DNA of 64,000 nucleotides from Aptenodytes patagonicus. Lineage: Eukaryota; Chordata; Aves; Sphenisciformes; Spheniscidae. Location: NCBI RefSeq assembly GCF_965638725.1, contig NC_134962.1:3231501-3295500 (forward strand). Reading direction: 5' to 3'. Under the pieces are notes generated by a model. That model did no database searches and was not told the DNA's origin. It saw only the letters and a list, made by a program, of their open reading frames with translations. Made by a program: the position numbers and the translations under genes. Shown piece after piece: positions 24,140-37,000 of the stretch (positions are counted from its first letter, which is position 1; every line of letters starts with the position of its first letter).

Positions 24140-24928
24140 GGCGGGGGGAAGGCAGCGGCCCGGGCGGGGGCACCGAGGGGGGACCGGGGGGGGACCGAGC
24201 CCGGCTCCTCTGGGGACGTCCCGCTGCCGGGGCTCCTCCGGAGATCGTGCGGAGCCGCCGGGGGATGGGCCCCGGGGCAGCAAAGCCCCGAAGCGGGCAG
24301 AGCCGGGGCGGGGGGGCCGCTCCGCTGCGGCGGGACGGCGACAGGCACAGCCCGCAGCGCCGCGGGGATGCGGCTGTGCAGGGGCGGGCGGGCAGAGCCC
24401 GCTCCGCTGCTGTTATTGTTTAGCTCTTTATTCGGGCAGAAGACGGGGTGCGGAGCGGATTTTCACCCTGTATTAGGTATTACCTGGAAAACGGGCCGGG
24501 GCCGGGCTATTGCCGGCAGACAGGGAAATATCACCGCTCCCGAGTGCTTTATTCGCTGCTGCTGATCCCCCCGTGCAGTTTTGCCCAGCCCCCCCCAGTG
24601 ACCGGCCTGGGATTTCCACTCCTGCCCCATTGGCAGTGTCTTGCTCCGACGCGGAGCGTTGGGAACCCGATGGAAACCGGCTCATGTGCTCCAGCGAGCG
24701 GCTGCCCCGTCCCCCTCGCCCAAAGCAGGGGTGCCTGCGACCAGCAGCCCCCCTTTCCCGCTGCCTGATTAGGATTCACCTCGCATCCAGATGGAGGAGG
24801 GCTACGTATCCCGGCATGCACCCGCCCAAAATTGCAGACCATTGCTCGCGCTGCAGCGGCCATCTGGTTGGAAAACAACAGGCCAAACAGTTTCAGCATC
24901 ACGTCATGTATCCGCCAGCGGGGAGAAA

Positions 24929-24942
24929 GGGGGGGGGGGGGG
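24929..24942 (+). repeat. G14 homopolymer
   Basis: Fourteen G residues within the orphan CpG-rich block, preceded by GGGGAGAAA. Potential G-quadruplex; the length is unreliable in assemblies. Confidence 0.9.
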
Positions 24943-25184
24943 ATGCAGAAATGCCAGCGAGAAGGAAGGTGGTTGGCATGGTCGGATGTGCGGGAGCGAA
25001 AGGGACGGGAGCGGTGGTTCCAGCGAGGCCGCAGCCGTGCTCCGCAGCTCCCGACCCCGCTGTGCGGGGTTGTCCAGCCCCGCCGGGAGGTTTCTGCTGG
25101 GGGAACGCTCCCTGCTCCCGTCGCTCACCGCGGAGAAGCATTACGGCTTGCAAGGATTTCCCCCTCATAAATTAGTATCTTCCA

Positions 25185-25510
25185 GCTGTTTCCTTCCACG
25201 TAAAATCTCTTCTATTTCTTCTCTTATTGCTTTATATAAACAAACATGAGAGCGACTCGTTCTAAATAAAGTTATTTGTCTACGTAAATTAATATATCAT
25301 ATTCTCTCCTGAAATATAGAGAGCTATTCGTCTCCAGAGAAATCATGTTAAGAGTGACATAGTATAACCCTATTCATTTGCATATGCAGATATGTCTAAT
25401 TATTCAACTTGCAATTAAAGGCTTGTGTGTCAGCAAATGAGACTAATTAGATACATTTATCTATGATAATCAGCTTTATTACAAACAAAATAGATTTCCC
25501 TTCACTTCCC
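25185..25510. promoter_or_regulatory. Candidate enhancer with POU-type palindrome
   Basis: AT-rich DNA follows directly after the CpG-rich block. It has ATTTGCAT (25376-25383) overlapping the palindrome TGCATATGCA (25379-25388), similar to the POU homodimer MORE site. CTAATTATTC, GCAATTAAAGG and ACTAATTAGATAC follow. One of the densest homeodomain/POU clusters in the window. Confidence 0.4.
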
Positions 25511-28439
25511 AGGCAAGTGAGACGTGTTGACTGGAGGTAGCTGGTCAAGGGCCCGTGACGGGGTTTCCATCTGCATCAGACCGGGCAGAGGCGCACGGTA
25601 GTTCGTTACTTTTTTGTGTCCAAAGCACAAACACATGATTTGTCAGCTTTTTGTTTTTTTAACTTTCTTTTGAAAATATCCCACCGGTGCAATCTATTCT
25701 TTACTAGAGAGCAGGGCATAAATAATTACTAGAAAACAAGGTCTGGCTTCTAAGTGATTTAGGCTCCTATGTGAAAAGAAATCGTGTGTGTTCTTTCTGT
25801 GGGCCGAGATAGCAGGTAAGGGAGCAGCAAAGATGCGGACATAGCTGTCACCTTTCATTTAAGGCAGGTAAAAGACGCTTGAGCTCCTTCAGGTTAGACA
25901 AGATGATGGCAGCCCTCATCCAAAGCACAGACTCATCCCGCTGCTTTCAGCAAAGGGTTAGCAAGGTGTGGGCTGCAAAAAGACAAGCTCTGTGGGCTGG
26001 TATTAGGCAGAAAAGTCCAGACGCATTGAGGGGAAAGGTAGCGAGGATGTGCCCGGCACCGGCTGAGCAAACCCTGGTACTCGGGGCAGCAAGAAGGATG
26101 CTTTGGGCTGAGTGTTCCCTACAAGGGGCTCAAAGCTGCAAAGGCAGAACCTGGTTTCTCCTGGCAGAGTTCTGCTACTTTCAGGAAAACATGATTTTTT
26201 TTTTTTTTAATCTTTTCTGTGGCCTGAACCAAAGACACAAAATAATATTTAAGTGCGTGCCCCATTTTTTGGCTAGTTGCTCAGGCCGACAGAACATGAA
26301 ACACTCGATCCCAACGGCTGCGATAACAATATAACAAGTTATCCCCTTCCTTCCGTACAAGAACATTTCGACTGTTTTGTTAGATCGTCCACCTACTACA
26401 GAGCAGTTGTTTTTCACTGTTGCTTGGCCTACACGTGATCTATTGAAAATAACATGTAACTTCCCCGGACTGGAGTTAGAGCCAGTAATCCACAAAAGGC
26501 AGGAGTGGGTTTTAAAGGCAACTTTCTCTCAGCTCCTGCTATCTCGCGTTGCAGGGTTCCCAGCTCACAGCCCCCTGCTCGTGGGCAGCGTTGGACACAG
26601 GCTGTCAGATGCAAAGGAGCCAGGCACGGAGCAGGTCCTGATTTCCTTGCTCTTCTGCCAAAGCGTGCTTTTGGACATCTTTTACCAGTGCTTTACACGT
26701 AAATAACGTTAAAGAAGACACCTCAGCTAATACTAGATAGTGCTTGGAGGGAAAAATGCACCATGTCCTGACATTATAGCAAGAGGATGGGTAACATGAG
26801 AGAGATGCTTAAATGACGCAGTGTCCCCAAACTTTTTAATAGCCTTTTCCCAATTTCCCAGCTACCCGAAGGAAGGCAGCGAGACACCTTCCACGAGCAT
26901 CAGATTCGCTTTTAAACTGTAAAGAATGGTTGAAAAAAAGAGTTCAAAATCTGCCCTCACTACTGACGTCCTCAGAAGCATCCTTATGTGTCACATACTT
27001 ATAGTGTGACATGTGGCCCATAACCACTTCAGCGTTTATCCAAGTACTCCCCGGCCCTGGTGCCTGCAGGACCCGTGTCCCTCCCTCCTGTAAGAGTCCC
27101 AGGTTACTCGTCCAGCTCAAAATCGGGAGAGGTGAACCCTGGAAATGTTTGAATTAGAAACAAAACTGTTCGGTTTTGGAAATCGCTGAAGGAAGACTTT
27201 TTGGCTTTTTCTTCAAAAATTCTGGCTAGACTTGTTATACGACGTTGGGAAGCAATCCTCAACTTGTTCATCATATTGTTATTCACAGAATAACATTTCT
27301 CATGGTCACTCAGGAGAATGTTTTCACAATATGCACATTGCAGATCAAAACAAATGCATTTTCAGGTAACTAGTTTGTTTTAAAAACTGCATTAGTTTCA
27401 GCGGAGCCACAGACAATTTTTCACAGGTATAATGCATAGTTACAAGCAGGAATTGTTTTTAGGAAAAGTCAAAATTATCTCATTTTGATAATTTTCAAAT
27501 GAATACCTTTTTCTTTTCTAATTTCAGACCTCCAGCGGGGGGTTTCCTCTCTGTAACTTTAGCCTTTGAAAATGTAAACGTCTCAGCTAGGTTCCACAAT
27601 CCGTGAACACAAACTGCGTATCCCTCCTTCGCATTTCTGACGACTCCCTTCCAATGAGAGAAATTATTCTCTGGATGTGCCTCAATTTAATTTGAAAATA
27701 AAATGGGATTTAAAACAAAAGAAAGGGAAATGAAACAGTATCATCAATGCAAAACGGTGGCTTGTTCCATTCTTTGTTTTTCTTTCAGTGAAAGGAAAAG
27801 GAAAAGAAAGAAAATTCATTTCTAGTTAATCCAAATATGTTGGAAATTTGTTATATTTCTCTGTTGGGTAGAGAGAGAAACAGGAGGGGAGCAAGTGAGG
27901 GGAAGAACCATCTCGCTCCAGAAGCAGCTTCCTGAAAGTGTGTTTTATAATCATCATTCCGCATTTTCTATCTGTTCCGACACTTCAAGGGTGAAAAAGC
28001 ACCAGCACAAAATTGTAGGAGCGCTCTATAGGCCCACAAATCTGGGCGAGAGAATTAGGGATCTTTTCCTTTTTAAGAGACACGAGATCCCTCTTAGGAC
28101 CCTAAATAAGAGCTATTCTTTCACAGGAGCTCAAACTCATTTGCCCTTACCGAGATGGTTATGGCACCTTTCAAAGCCCAGCAACCCCGGGCACTTGGGG
28201 GCTAGAAATGTCCTTTTTGTTCTGTGTTTCTTTATCACCCAGTTTAGTGGGATCTCATCCATCACTCGGGCTCTTCATGCTTTTACAGTAATAGCTGGCC
28301 TTTTCCCTCTTTAACACATATCCTGTAAATTGAAATGATCAGGCCACAAACAGTGGTGTTGGTCCTGGCCAGACTCCTGTTGCCTTCTGCGTCGTGCATC
28401 TGGCTGAAACACAGTGGGGTTAAATCATTTTTAGCATCT
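25511..28439. other. Intergenic, no gene seen
   Basis: AT-moderate unique DNA with a T-run near 26.20 kb and a purine tract of GAAAGGAAAAGGAAAAG type near 27.79 kb. ORFs of up to ~151 codons lack domains. Confidence 0.45.
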
Positions 28440-29080
28440 AGGGATCACTGACAGGAATAAATAAGTATTATATAACCTTCCCCAAAAAGCATAACAAAAT
28501 AATAACAGGAAAATGAGGTTAAGTGAAACCATTTCAATAATGTTATAGGCCTGCTTTCAATCAATGAAAGCTGGGAAATTCAACATCTTTAGAGGCTATC
28601 ATTTCATTTTAGCTCCCTCCACTGCTGAACTTCTCTTTACAAAGCAATGAGTTAAAGACTTAGCAGCAGATTCATAATACATCTGAAATGTACTTTTTGT
28701 GTTTAATATTCACTGGAATGGTTGACTTTGCTGGGTTTGGTTATCGAGAGGAATAATAGTTTTCAGTTTCATTGAAGCATAAGATATAATTCCATTATCT
28801 TTTTTTTTGATAAAATAATCTGGAAGAAGTAGTGCAAAATGGGAGATGAAATTATTCTATAGACCCTGTTAATTATATATCCATCATATAAAATAGCAAT
28901 AATAGCATAATAATTTTTCATTAAATAGGGCACGGGAATATTTGCAATCTCATACTGTCAAGTAAGAAATGGCTTTAAAAAACTCCACTTACTCTATTTC
29001 AATAATGCTAACTAATTTTGGGGCAATTAACGCTAAATTTTAGTGCCTACTAAGTAGGAAGCTGACAATTTTGCAGTTCT
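28440..29080. promoter_or_regulatory. Long AT-rich block, candidate enhancer
   Basis: About 640 bp of unique AT-rich DNA with GTTAATTATATATCC, AGCATAATAATTTTTC, GCTAACTAATTTTGG and GGCAATTAACGC. No ORF and no simple repeat. It ends close to the possible old repeat at 29121. Confidence 0.35.
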
Positions 29081-29120
29081 GAATCAATTTGTGCATTGCT
29101 CCATACACATTAAGCCCGAG

Positions 29121-29185
29121 TTCAGCCCCTGTAACTTGAGGGACTTAAAAGTTAGACACCTGCTCTGAATTAGGCGCCTGAACTA
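29121..29185. repeat. Possible ancient sauropsid repeat
   Basis: CTTAAAAGTTAGACACC, then GAATTAGGCGCCTGAAC, shows the recurring TTAGGCRCCTRAA word seen in old interspersed repeats of reptiles and birds. The fragment is short, and it could be coincidence. Confidence 0.3.
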
Positions 29186-32067
29186 GCAATATAGTTCAGG
29201 GACGGGGACCTCAGACGTATGCCCGCTCCACAGCTTTGCCACCAAGCTGCTCTGTTTTCCAGCCTGTATCTGGATGCAGAAGAATTGCATCACCATATTT
29301 TAAATTAATATAATTGAAAGAGGTGCCATTCTATTCTCCCTGCAGGGAGCAGCCATTTAAGCATTGATCTTAATTTCAGGAGGTTCAGGATGGAAATGAA
29401 CTCACTCCAAGAAACTGCCAGCATTTCATGTGAAATGCAAAGCTACGCTCCTGATGCCCAGTAAGCTATTTAAATAGCAGGTTCAGAGAGCGGCATGACT
29501 CTACAGTGAGATGGACTATTTTCTTCGGTCGGCTTTCCTGTGCAATACGCCAGGTTTTGAAGATGGTCTCAATTATAAAGACTAGCCGGGGTACTGGGCA
29601 ACTCTGAGACACCTCAGCTTTTTCCCATACGAGTATATCCCACGTGTCTGTCAAGGAATGCCATGCCTCATGTTAGGGGAAAACCCCCTTGCAGACACAG
29701 AGAGTTGTTTTCCCATTCAGATGAAAGCCAACAGTGAACAGTAGACCCATGCTGCAAAACGCAGAACAAGAAGGTTTGATCCTTGCAGAGGTGCAACGTT
29801 AGAAAGGAAAACAGTTGCCTGTTGAAAACACAGGCAATTTGATAAAGAGCACGAGAAGAAGGAAAAAAGCTGCTGCTGCTGCTGCTGCAGCTTTAAATTA
29901 AAATGCTGCATCAGCCAGTCCCTCAGGACTTGATAGAAATCTAATTAGTCAGACAATCTGGCACCAAATGTCCTAATTTCCCCAATCCATGTGGGATTTG
30001 TGTATTCTCTTATTCACTGCAGTTCTAAATTTCAACCTGAGCCTTTCTAACCCCTCTCTTTTTTCTGTGCAGACGTGGGACTCAAAAGAAGGTGATCCCT
30101 ATCAAAACCTAATTGTTTTTCATAAACCTTTAATTAATTAGACTCAGGCTCATGAAAGACACTTAAAATATTAACAATTTGTTTAGAGACAAGTGCTGGA
30201 TGAGGATTGCTGCAGCGTCGTATTTTTGTAAGAAACCCAAATGTAATTAATGTGCATGGGCGTACGCTCGGTGTGGGGTCCGGGAGGGTGGCTGAACCGG
30301 GAGTCCTCCCCGAAACACGCTGGGAGCAGAGACAGGGCCGCGGCTGGGCTGTGCCGTGGCCAGCATCGCAGACAGCTCAGAAGGATGGATGCAGCGCGGG
30401 TCCCCCGCGGCCACGGGTTAAGGGCAGTAGCAGCCCTGGGGTGGTGGGTTTTAAGAAAAGCTCCAAAAAGGCATTGGAGTCCTCCCAGCTTGGCTACACA
30501 GGGCACACTGAGAACAGCAAACTTGTAAGGCAATTAGCCCTCTCCTAGGGGACCACGAGCTCCTGGAGCAAGGTGCTGAGCGCCTTTGAATCCCCCTGGC
30601 ACCCTTGGAGAGTGAGGATCCCGGCTCACACAGGATTAAGCCGTTCGGGAGTAACAGATTTGATTTTTTTTTTTTTCCCCCAGAGCGGCTATGACCTGTC
30701 ATGTCAAAGCTTTTTATTAAAGTCTCTTAATCCCCAGATTATCACCACAATAGTTCCACAGGCCCATTCCAGATAAGGCAGGGCCCATTGTGGAGATGCA
30801 CATTGGAGGAGTTTTAATCTGCAAATTATTGGCATGCAAGACCATGAGGGGGCTGCTTTGCTGTGTTGCCCGTTGCGTTAGGGGGAATTGAATATTTATA
30901 AAGAAGACTTCAAATGGGCCATGCACTGTATTCCTCCCACACATGTGCAACCCCCATGTGGCAAAGGGGCCCTGCTGAAAGAAAAAAAACCCTACCATGC
31001 AGCCACGACACACACGTGGACTCCCCCAGAAGCCATGCAGCCTTCGTGGAAAGAAGGTGAGCAGGGCTAGGGGGAAGGGGTTGGTCCCCTCCTCCAAACA
31101 CCCCATTTCAGCCACAGGGGATGTATGATTTGATTTTTAAGAGAGAAATTATAAGAGCAGAAAGGCAGAGCTGGTGATAGAAACTCCATTTCTCTCTTGA
31201 ATACCGGGGAAGGACAGCAAACAGATAAAGCCCCTGATAGGGATCCTTTGCTGACACAAAATATGCCATGTGGAGCGAAGGCTTATGCTGTATACAAAAC
31301 TAATTAGCAGTTACCTTCTAGATTAAGGAACAACTCAAGCATCTGTTTCACTGAAGTGTTTTTTAAAAAAGGGATGGCCCTCTCCAAAATAGCCTGACGG
31401 ATTTGAAAATGTCGTCCCTTGGGTCCGGGGGCTCCCAGAGCAGGTGCCGGGGAGCCCAGGAGAGACCATCTCCTCCGCAAAGTGTTTCCAGGCTGCCGGT
31501 GAGCTGGTGGGGCAAAGCAGGACGTGCCCTCTCTTCCCCCCGGCAGTGTTTGTACAAGCACCTTGTTGCACCTCACTGCAAAGGCCTCCAAACAAAAATT
31601 AACATGGAAATGCTGCATAAACAAGTATCGATTGGGAGCATCGCAAGTCTGAGTGGGGTGGGCTCAATAACAGGTGGAGCAGAGCCCATGGCAGTGAGTG
31701 GAACCTCTCCAGCTGCATGTGGGAGGTAGATTATATATACATATATTTATAGATATACCTGCATTCTGCAAGATGACCAGCTCCTTCAGCTCTCCCTAGC
31801 ATAGACGCTGCTGCACAAGGCCAAATCCCGGCTACCGCTCGTAGAGATGCTGAGCCCCTCTTGTTCCTGCTGAGATCCCAGCCCGGGGTCAGGCCGCAGC
31901 ATCCGTCAGGGCAGGTCAGTCTCAGCCCTCAGCAGCAATTTGAGACCTCTGTCAGCAGATGAGGCTGAGGATAGCCCGGGACGTGGCTTGGCTCTCAGCG
32001 TGTCATCTCCCATCGCTCGCTAGGCGAGGGTGTCGCCCAGTCGCTGGGGATCTGGCTCAGGATCTGC
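29186..32067. other. Intergenic, no gene seen
   Basis: Unique sequence with a GC-richer patch at 30.25-30.60 kb and a T13-CCCCCAG acceptor-like tract at about 30.66-30.68 kb. An AT dinucleotide-like stretch occurs at 31.73-31.76 kb. Confidence 0.45.
29869..29888 (+). repeat. (GCT)6 microsatellite
   Basis: Six GCT units plus GC, followed by AGC. The antisense poly-Gln reading frame across it has no other coding support. Confidence 0.9.
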
Positions 32068-32220
32068 AGACTTGGACTCAGCTCCGGCTCTGCCACAGCC
32101 TTCCCGTATGACCTTGGGCCAGCTGCTTAGGTTTCCTCCATACCTGTTTCCCATCTGTTAGAAAATGACTGGGTATATTAAAGGGTTCGTGTGAAGGTAA
32201 GTAAACTGTGAGGCTATTAT
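32068..32220 (+). mobile_element. MIR-type SINE fragment
   Basis: Landmarks of the MIR core occur in the right order and spacing: CCGGCTCTGCCAC (32084-32096), TATGACCTTGGGCC (32107-32120), GTTTCCCATCTGTTAGAAAA (from 32145), then AGGGTTCGTGTGAAGG. MIR elements are ancient tRNA-derived SINEs found across amniotes, so a diverged copy in a bird is expected. The ends are approximate. Confidence 0.75.
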
Positions 32221-34033
32221 TAGCTATTACACTGATAGGGCCCAAATGTTCCTATTTTCTGTAACAGCTCAAGGACTTAAGCAGGCAGAAAAAGGCTTCG
32301 GGAAAATAAAGCATTGCCTTTCCGGGGTCTCCTCTCAAAGGAGGGAGGTGTGTCTTCCTTTAGAGCCAGCTCTTCGTGCATTTTATGAAATTGTAATGCC
32401 CACATTTTCCCTAACGGCCTTCGTTCCAGCCTGTGAAATGGCCCCCGATAGCCTTTGGCTCATGGAAACCTTCCAATGTGCTTAATATTACTTGCAATAC
32501 TTATATTAATCATAACGCACAGGTGCCAGAGCCACCGGAGGGAAGGAGAGGGGAGAGGCCAGGTAATGTATCGCTACACAGCCCCAGCATGACCGGTTGC
32601 ATTACTCCAAAAATTACTTTGCTTTCTGGTTCCCAAAGTTCTTGGGAGTACAAAACAGGAGAGGGGGTTATCTGTGAATCATCTGTCATCTCTAAAGCTT
32701 TTGGCTACAACCTTTTCGTGACTCGTGGAAAAAAAATTATAAATAAAGTATGGGGGTGGGGGAAGTGACTAATTGAGCGCAATAATTAAACACAGCTCCC
32801 AAAAAAGCTGAGCATGTTTCTTCAGCCATCAGCACCCCGAGTGAGGGGTGAGAATGCCTCCAGGATTTGCCAGGGCTCAGTTACTGCGGAGCACTAGTAT
32901 AAGGGGCAGCAGCATCTGGCAGGATGCAACAGAACGTGTTTTCATGTGACACAGTCAATGCATGGGAAAAATACTGGGTTTTGATATGCACAGGCCTGGG
33001 CAGTGGAGCTGAAGCAGGCAATGAGCTCTTCTTGTTGCCCCGTTTGGGGGGAGCCAAAATAAAGGAGTGTTTAGTGCTGTGAGGAAATGTAGGGCAAGGA
33101 CTAATAGCAGCAGGCGAAGTCAGAGCGTTCTGCATTCACCTGGGCCACCAGATTCGCAGGCAAGGCCGCCAGCTTCCCCCAGACATGCGAAGGCACTAAA
33201 TAAAACTGGTACCCGGCTTGGAAAACTTCTGCTCCAGCTAATAATACTTGCAGGATAAAATACCGGGATCAATATACCCCCTGTGCCAAAGGAAACCAAT
33301 TGTATCCACTTGTTCCCTCCCCGGTTCAATTAATAAAGGCAGCCAAAGAAATACCAAGCACATTTCCTTTCAGAAAGCTCCCCAAACTTAGTGACATTTG
33401 GAATCACACAAGACAGCTGCACCGTGAGATAAGTTAAATGATGTATTCAGAAATGGCTCAGTTCGGAAGGTTGCATCTTTCATAGGAGCCTGGCGCCGAA
33501 ATCTGTGTTGTGTTCTTCAAATGTGGAATAACTCTTCTTCCCGGTTTACATATATTGATGAATACACTTGAAAGATGGCCGGATTTCTGTATAGCACAGT
33601 GCTTTCTTTTCCTGACACATGGATCCATCTGCCAACATCACAGACCTAATTAGTACTCTCTTATTTCTATTCACCAGCTAGTAAGCATGTGGCATCTTTT
33701 CACAAGCCTATAAATCCTCACTCTACGCAGACATATACCATATTGCGATGGGTGGGTTATAACCTCAGTGAAACTGGCAGTTGCTTTCCATTGAGGCTTA
33801 ATGTCATGATAGCCAAAACAAGAGAGACCATCACCCAAAACACAGGCTGGCACAGCAAGGCTGGGGATGCGGTTCCGAGTTTCCCAGCCCTCAGCTACCA
33901 TGTCCCTGTCCCCTAAGAGCCACACACACTGCTCCTGGGTCTATACAATTGTTTATAGGGCCGTCATTGAAACTGGATTTGTGTAATGGTGCAAAAAAAT
34001 CCACCATAGGGGCTTGGTCATAAAGGCAGATCT

Positions 34034-34081
34034 GTGATTTGTGCAGTTTAATATAAGAAGTGATTTGTGCAGTTTAATATA
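34034..34081 (+). repeat. 26-bp tandem duplication
   Basis: GTGATTTGTGCAGTTTAATA and its flank occur at 34034 and again at 34060, with 22 identical bases per copy and period 26. A recent local duplication by replication slippage is the simplest explanation. Confidence 0.9.
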
Positions 34082-37000
34082 ATATAGCAAATGCAAGGGG
34101 CTAGGAGAAAGAAATGGCAGGGACACGATGAGACCTGGAGACCCAGCTCTGAGAAAGGAGAATTAGGAAATCCCTTAAATAAAACAGAAAGAGCGTAGAG
34201 GCATATCTGCCTTCAGTTCTCCTCCAAACAGAACAACGCACATCCCCTCCCAAATCTGGTCAGCCCCGCAGGTCAAAAATATTGTGTGAATATGCACTAG
34301 AGGTTATTGTTCTTCCCATGCTGGGGAAAGTTATTTGGAAGCCTCCTGCTGGTGTTAAATTAAATTACCCATATAAATAGCACCGGAGGTGACGGACAAT
34401 AGATCCCACTGGTTTGCAGGCAGGCTGCTCTATAATGGGCTGAAAGGTAGAGCTATTGTAACATGCCTTAAAAGGCACCTATTTAAGTTAGATCTTATCA
34501 AACTTCCACCTGGTGTAAGTTACTTTACAGACCTCCCCCTGAAACGATACCCAACGTCTGCTGTGCAAGAGCCAAGCCTATCAAATACCTAAGGAGTTAG
34601 TTAGTAGCAAAGTGCCTTAATTACTCTTACGGTGTTATTTTTGGGTTTCCACTAATTTTGCTAAAAATCCATTTGAGTGTCTACATTCAAATTTCTATCA
34701 TTTAAAAATAGTGTTTCTTAAGAAAAAAAAAAAACCTGCCTGCTCAACAATGACTCTCTTTTTCTTTTTTTTTCCTTAAATATCCTTCTTACTTTGCAAG
34801 GTTACTCCCCACCGCTTCTTTTTAAGATTAAAACAAGAAGTTAAAACAAGTGAGAGAATGAATTCTCCCCAGGGAAGCTACATCCAGCTTACCAGCAAGC
34901 AGCATCTTAGGGACCAGTGATGCCAACTATGTACATATGATGCAAAACGCTTGAAATGCATCATGAGGAATATGTATAGTGTTCGCGTTGCTAGAAAAAT
35001 AGCAACAGCAAAAGGCTTGGCAGTTTTATGTTCTGTCAGGGGTATGGGTGTCATTACTGGATTGGTACCCACCAAATAAAGGCGCAGATAGGACGAGAGG
35101 AAAATTGGAAGCTTAGTTTTTAAAACAGAATCTCTCTAAGCCAAATTAACCCCTGACATAAGCCCACTGAAGTCGATGGTGCTACTGGGCAACCAAAGTT
35201 AACCTGGCTCTTTTGCTTTGTTTTCCACTTATTTTAGAGGAGACAGCCTGTTTTTACGTTGCTGGCCGAGAGAGAGAGTGTGAGGATTAATAGTCAATTC
35301 AAGGCTGTAAAGTGCTGCATTGCTGTGAAGTATTTAATTTAGATCCTTTTTGTGTTTCTGGGGATGTAGCCTAAGCTGTCGAGAAGAAAAAAGGTAAGGT
35401 GCAGCCCAGAACTTGCAGCGATGTAAAAAAATAGCAAAAACAAAAAAAAAAGACAAGAAAATGAAACAACAGCAAAACCCTATCAGAGAGTGTGAAATTC
35501 ACCTGGATCCCTCCTAAGGGGTTTGCACATTTGTGTGATTAGAGTCATATTTATAGGAAAATCTTGTCACTTCTCCTCACACTCTGTGGGGCTGTAAAAC
35601 ACATCACTGCTGCTCTCAGTTTTTGGAAGAGCTGCTGAAAACAGGAGATCGTGTGCAGGAGGGACAAAACCTGTTGTTCAGGAGGGTCCCCCAGCCCAAG
35701 GTCCTGCCTCTGCGCAGGCACAGGCTGTGGGGTTTTAATCACAGTGAGATGCCCACGTCCATGTGCCAAGGGATTGCACGAGGGGCACTTTGCTGGAACA
35801 ACACAAGCCGAAACGCTTTTGGATGCCAGTCCAGAGGCTTTGCCCACTGTCATGGAGGGAGCTGGTAAACGAGGACACTCTCATTTTGCCTCTGGCCATG
35901 GTTTGCAGTGCCAGAGCACTGCAGAGGGGCCAAGGAAGACCTAAAGAGTCTTGAGTAATGTGCAAGAGCAGGATTTCCTCCTGGCACCAACCTGTAAGAA
36001 AACAGCTGGCATTAAAATAAGCAAGCAAACAAACTAACAAAGGCTCCATTAAAATCTGACATCCTCAATAACAGGACCTTGTTCAGATGTCAACTTAAAA
36101 ATCTCAATGATCTCCGAAAGAGTTACAAAATCTAGTAATTGCAACTGCTGCAACCAGTGATTTCCCAAGCATTTTGTGTGCTGCTCAGGCACAAGTGGTT
36201 GCATGGATAAACGGGAGAGCGAGGGAGAACAAGAGGGAGTGGGAGAACAGGTAAAGAGGCAAAATGGAAGAGAAGAAGAGCCCAGGTCTGTGCTGGCAAT
36301 CTTCCTGCTCATCTAAACTGATATTTGATTTCTGAGCATACGACAACGCGGCATTGACAGATCTATTTCTCTTGCAGAGCTGTCCAGTTTTATACATTTC
36401 AGGTTGCCAGTGCTGCACTGTGAAACCTCACCCAACCCATTTTCCCCAGCAGGAGCTCCTCAGGCAGAAAAGGGGATATTTCTTTTTCCAGTTGTCACAG
36501 GGATGTGTTGGGCAGCTAATATATATAAATTAAAAAAAAAAAGGCATGCAGAAAACAGCTAGAGCCCTGAACCAAATATAAAAGCCTAAACAAGTGCACT
36601 GAAGTGTAAGGTTAAACGGAGAGGGAAAAGCCATTAGGGACAGTGGAGCTTTGGAAAAGAGTAGAAATAATTCTTAAGAAGAAAGGGGTGGTAAAGTACA
36701 TCTTAAAGACAAAGAAACAGAAGTCAGAAAAACATGGAGAGCTACTGTTGGAGCTCAAGACAATACAAATTACTTTCCCTCGTCAAAATTGACTCTGGCT
36801 GAGATCTCTGGTTCTGAAGTAAGATGGTATTCCTGGTTGTGTACTCCCTTGCAAGGCCTGGCTGCCTGAACACAAACAGAAGCAACGATGTCACCACAAA
36901 AATAATAAAACAGCAATCGTTTTGTTGGCTTGTCACATATTACAGCTAATTATTTAATTACTCTAATTTAAAGTTTTACTAGATTCAGCATCAAAGCATA

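Larger units (their letters stand above)
24021..25140. other. Orphan CpG-rich block beside the minisatellite
   Basis: Dense CG dinucleotides begin where the minisatellite degenerates. They are strongest at 24.03-24.40 kb and continue, less dense, through a second CpG-rich patch at 24.96-25.14 kb. There is no recognisable coding exon. Such islands 36 kb from a gene may be an unannotated promoter (for example of a lncRNA), a Polycomb-bound island, or simply GC-biased DNA spread from the repeat. It holds the X-box at 24126 and a G14 run at 24929. Confidence 0.6.

Noticed and set aside
23425-24565. Long overlapping ORFs (up to ~339 codons) on both strands
   Set aside because: They are read-through of the 11-bp-period minisatellite: the same Cys/Pro/His or Gly/Ala/Cys peptide recurs in every frame. 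No domain, and no start or splice context.
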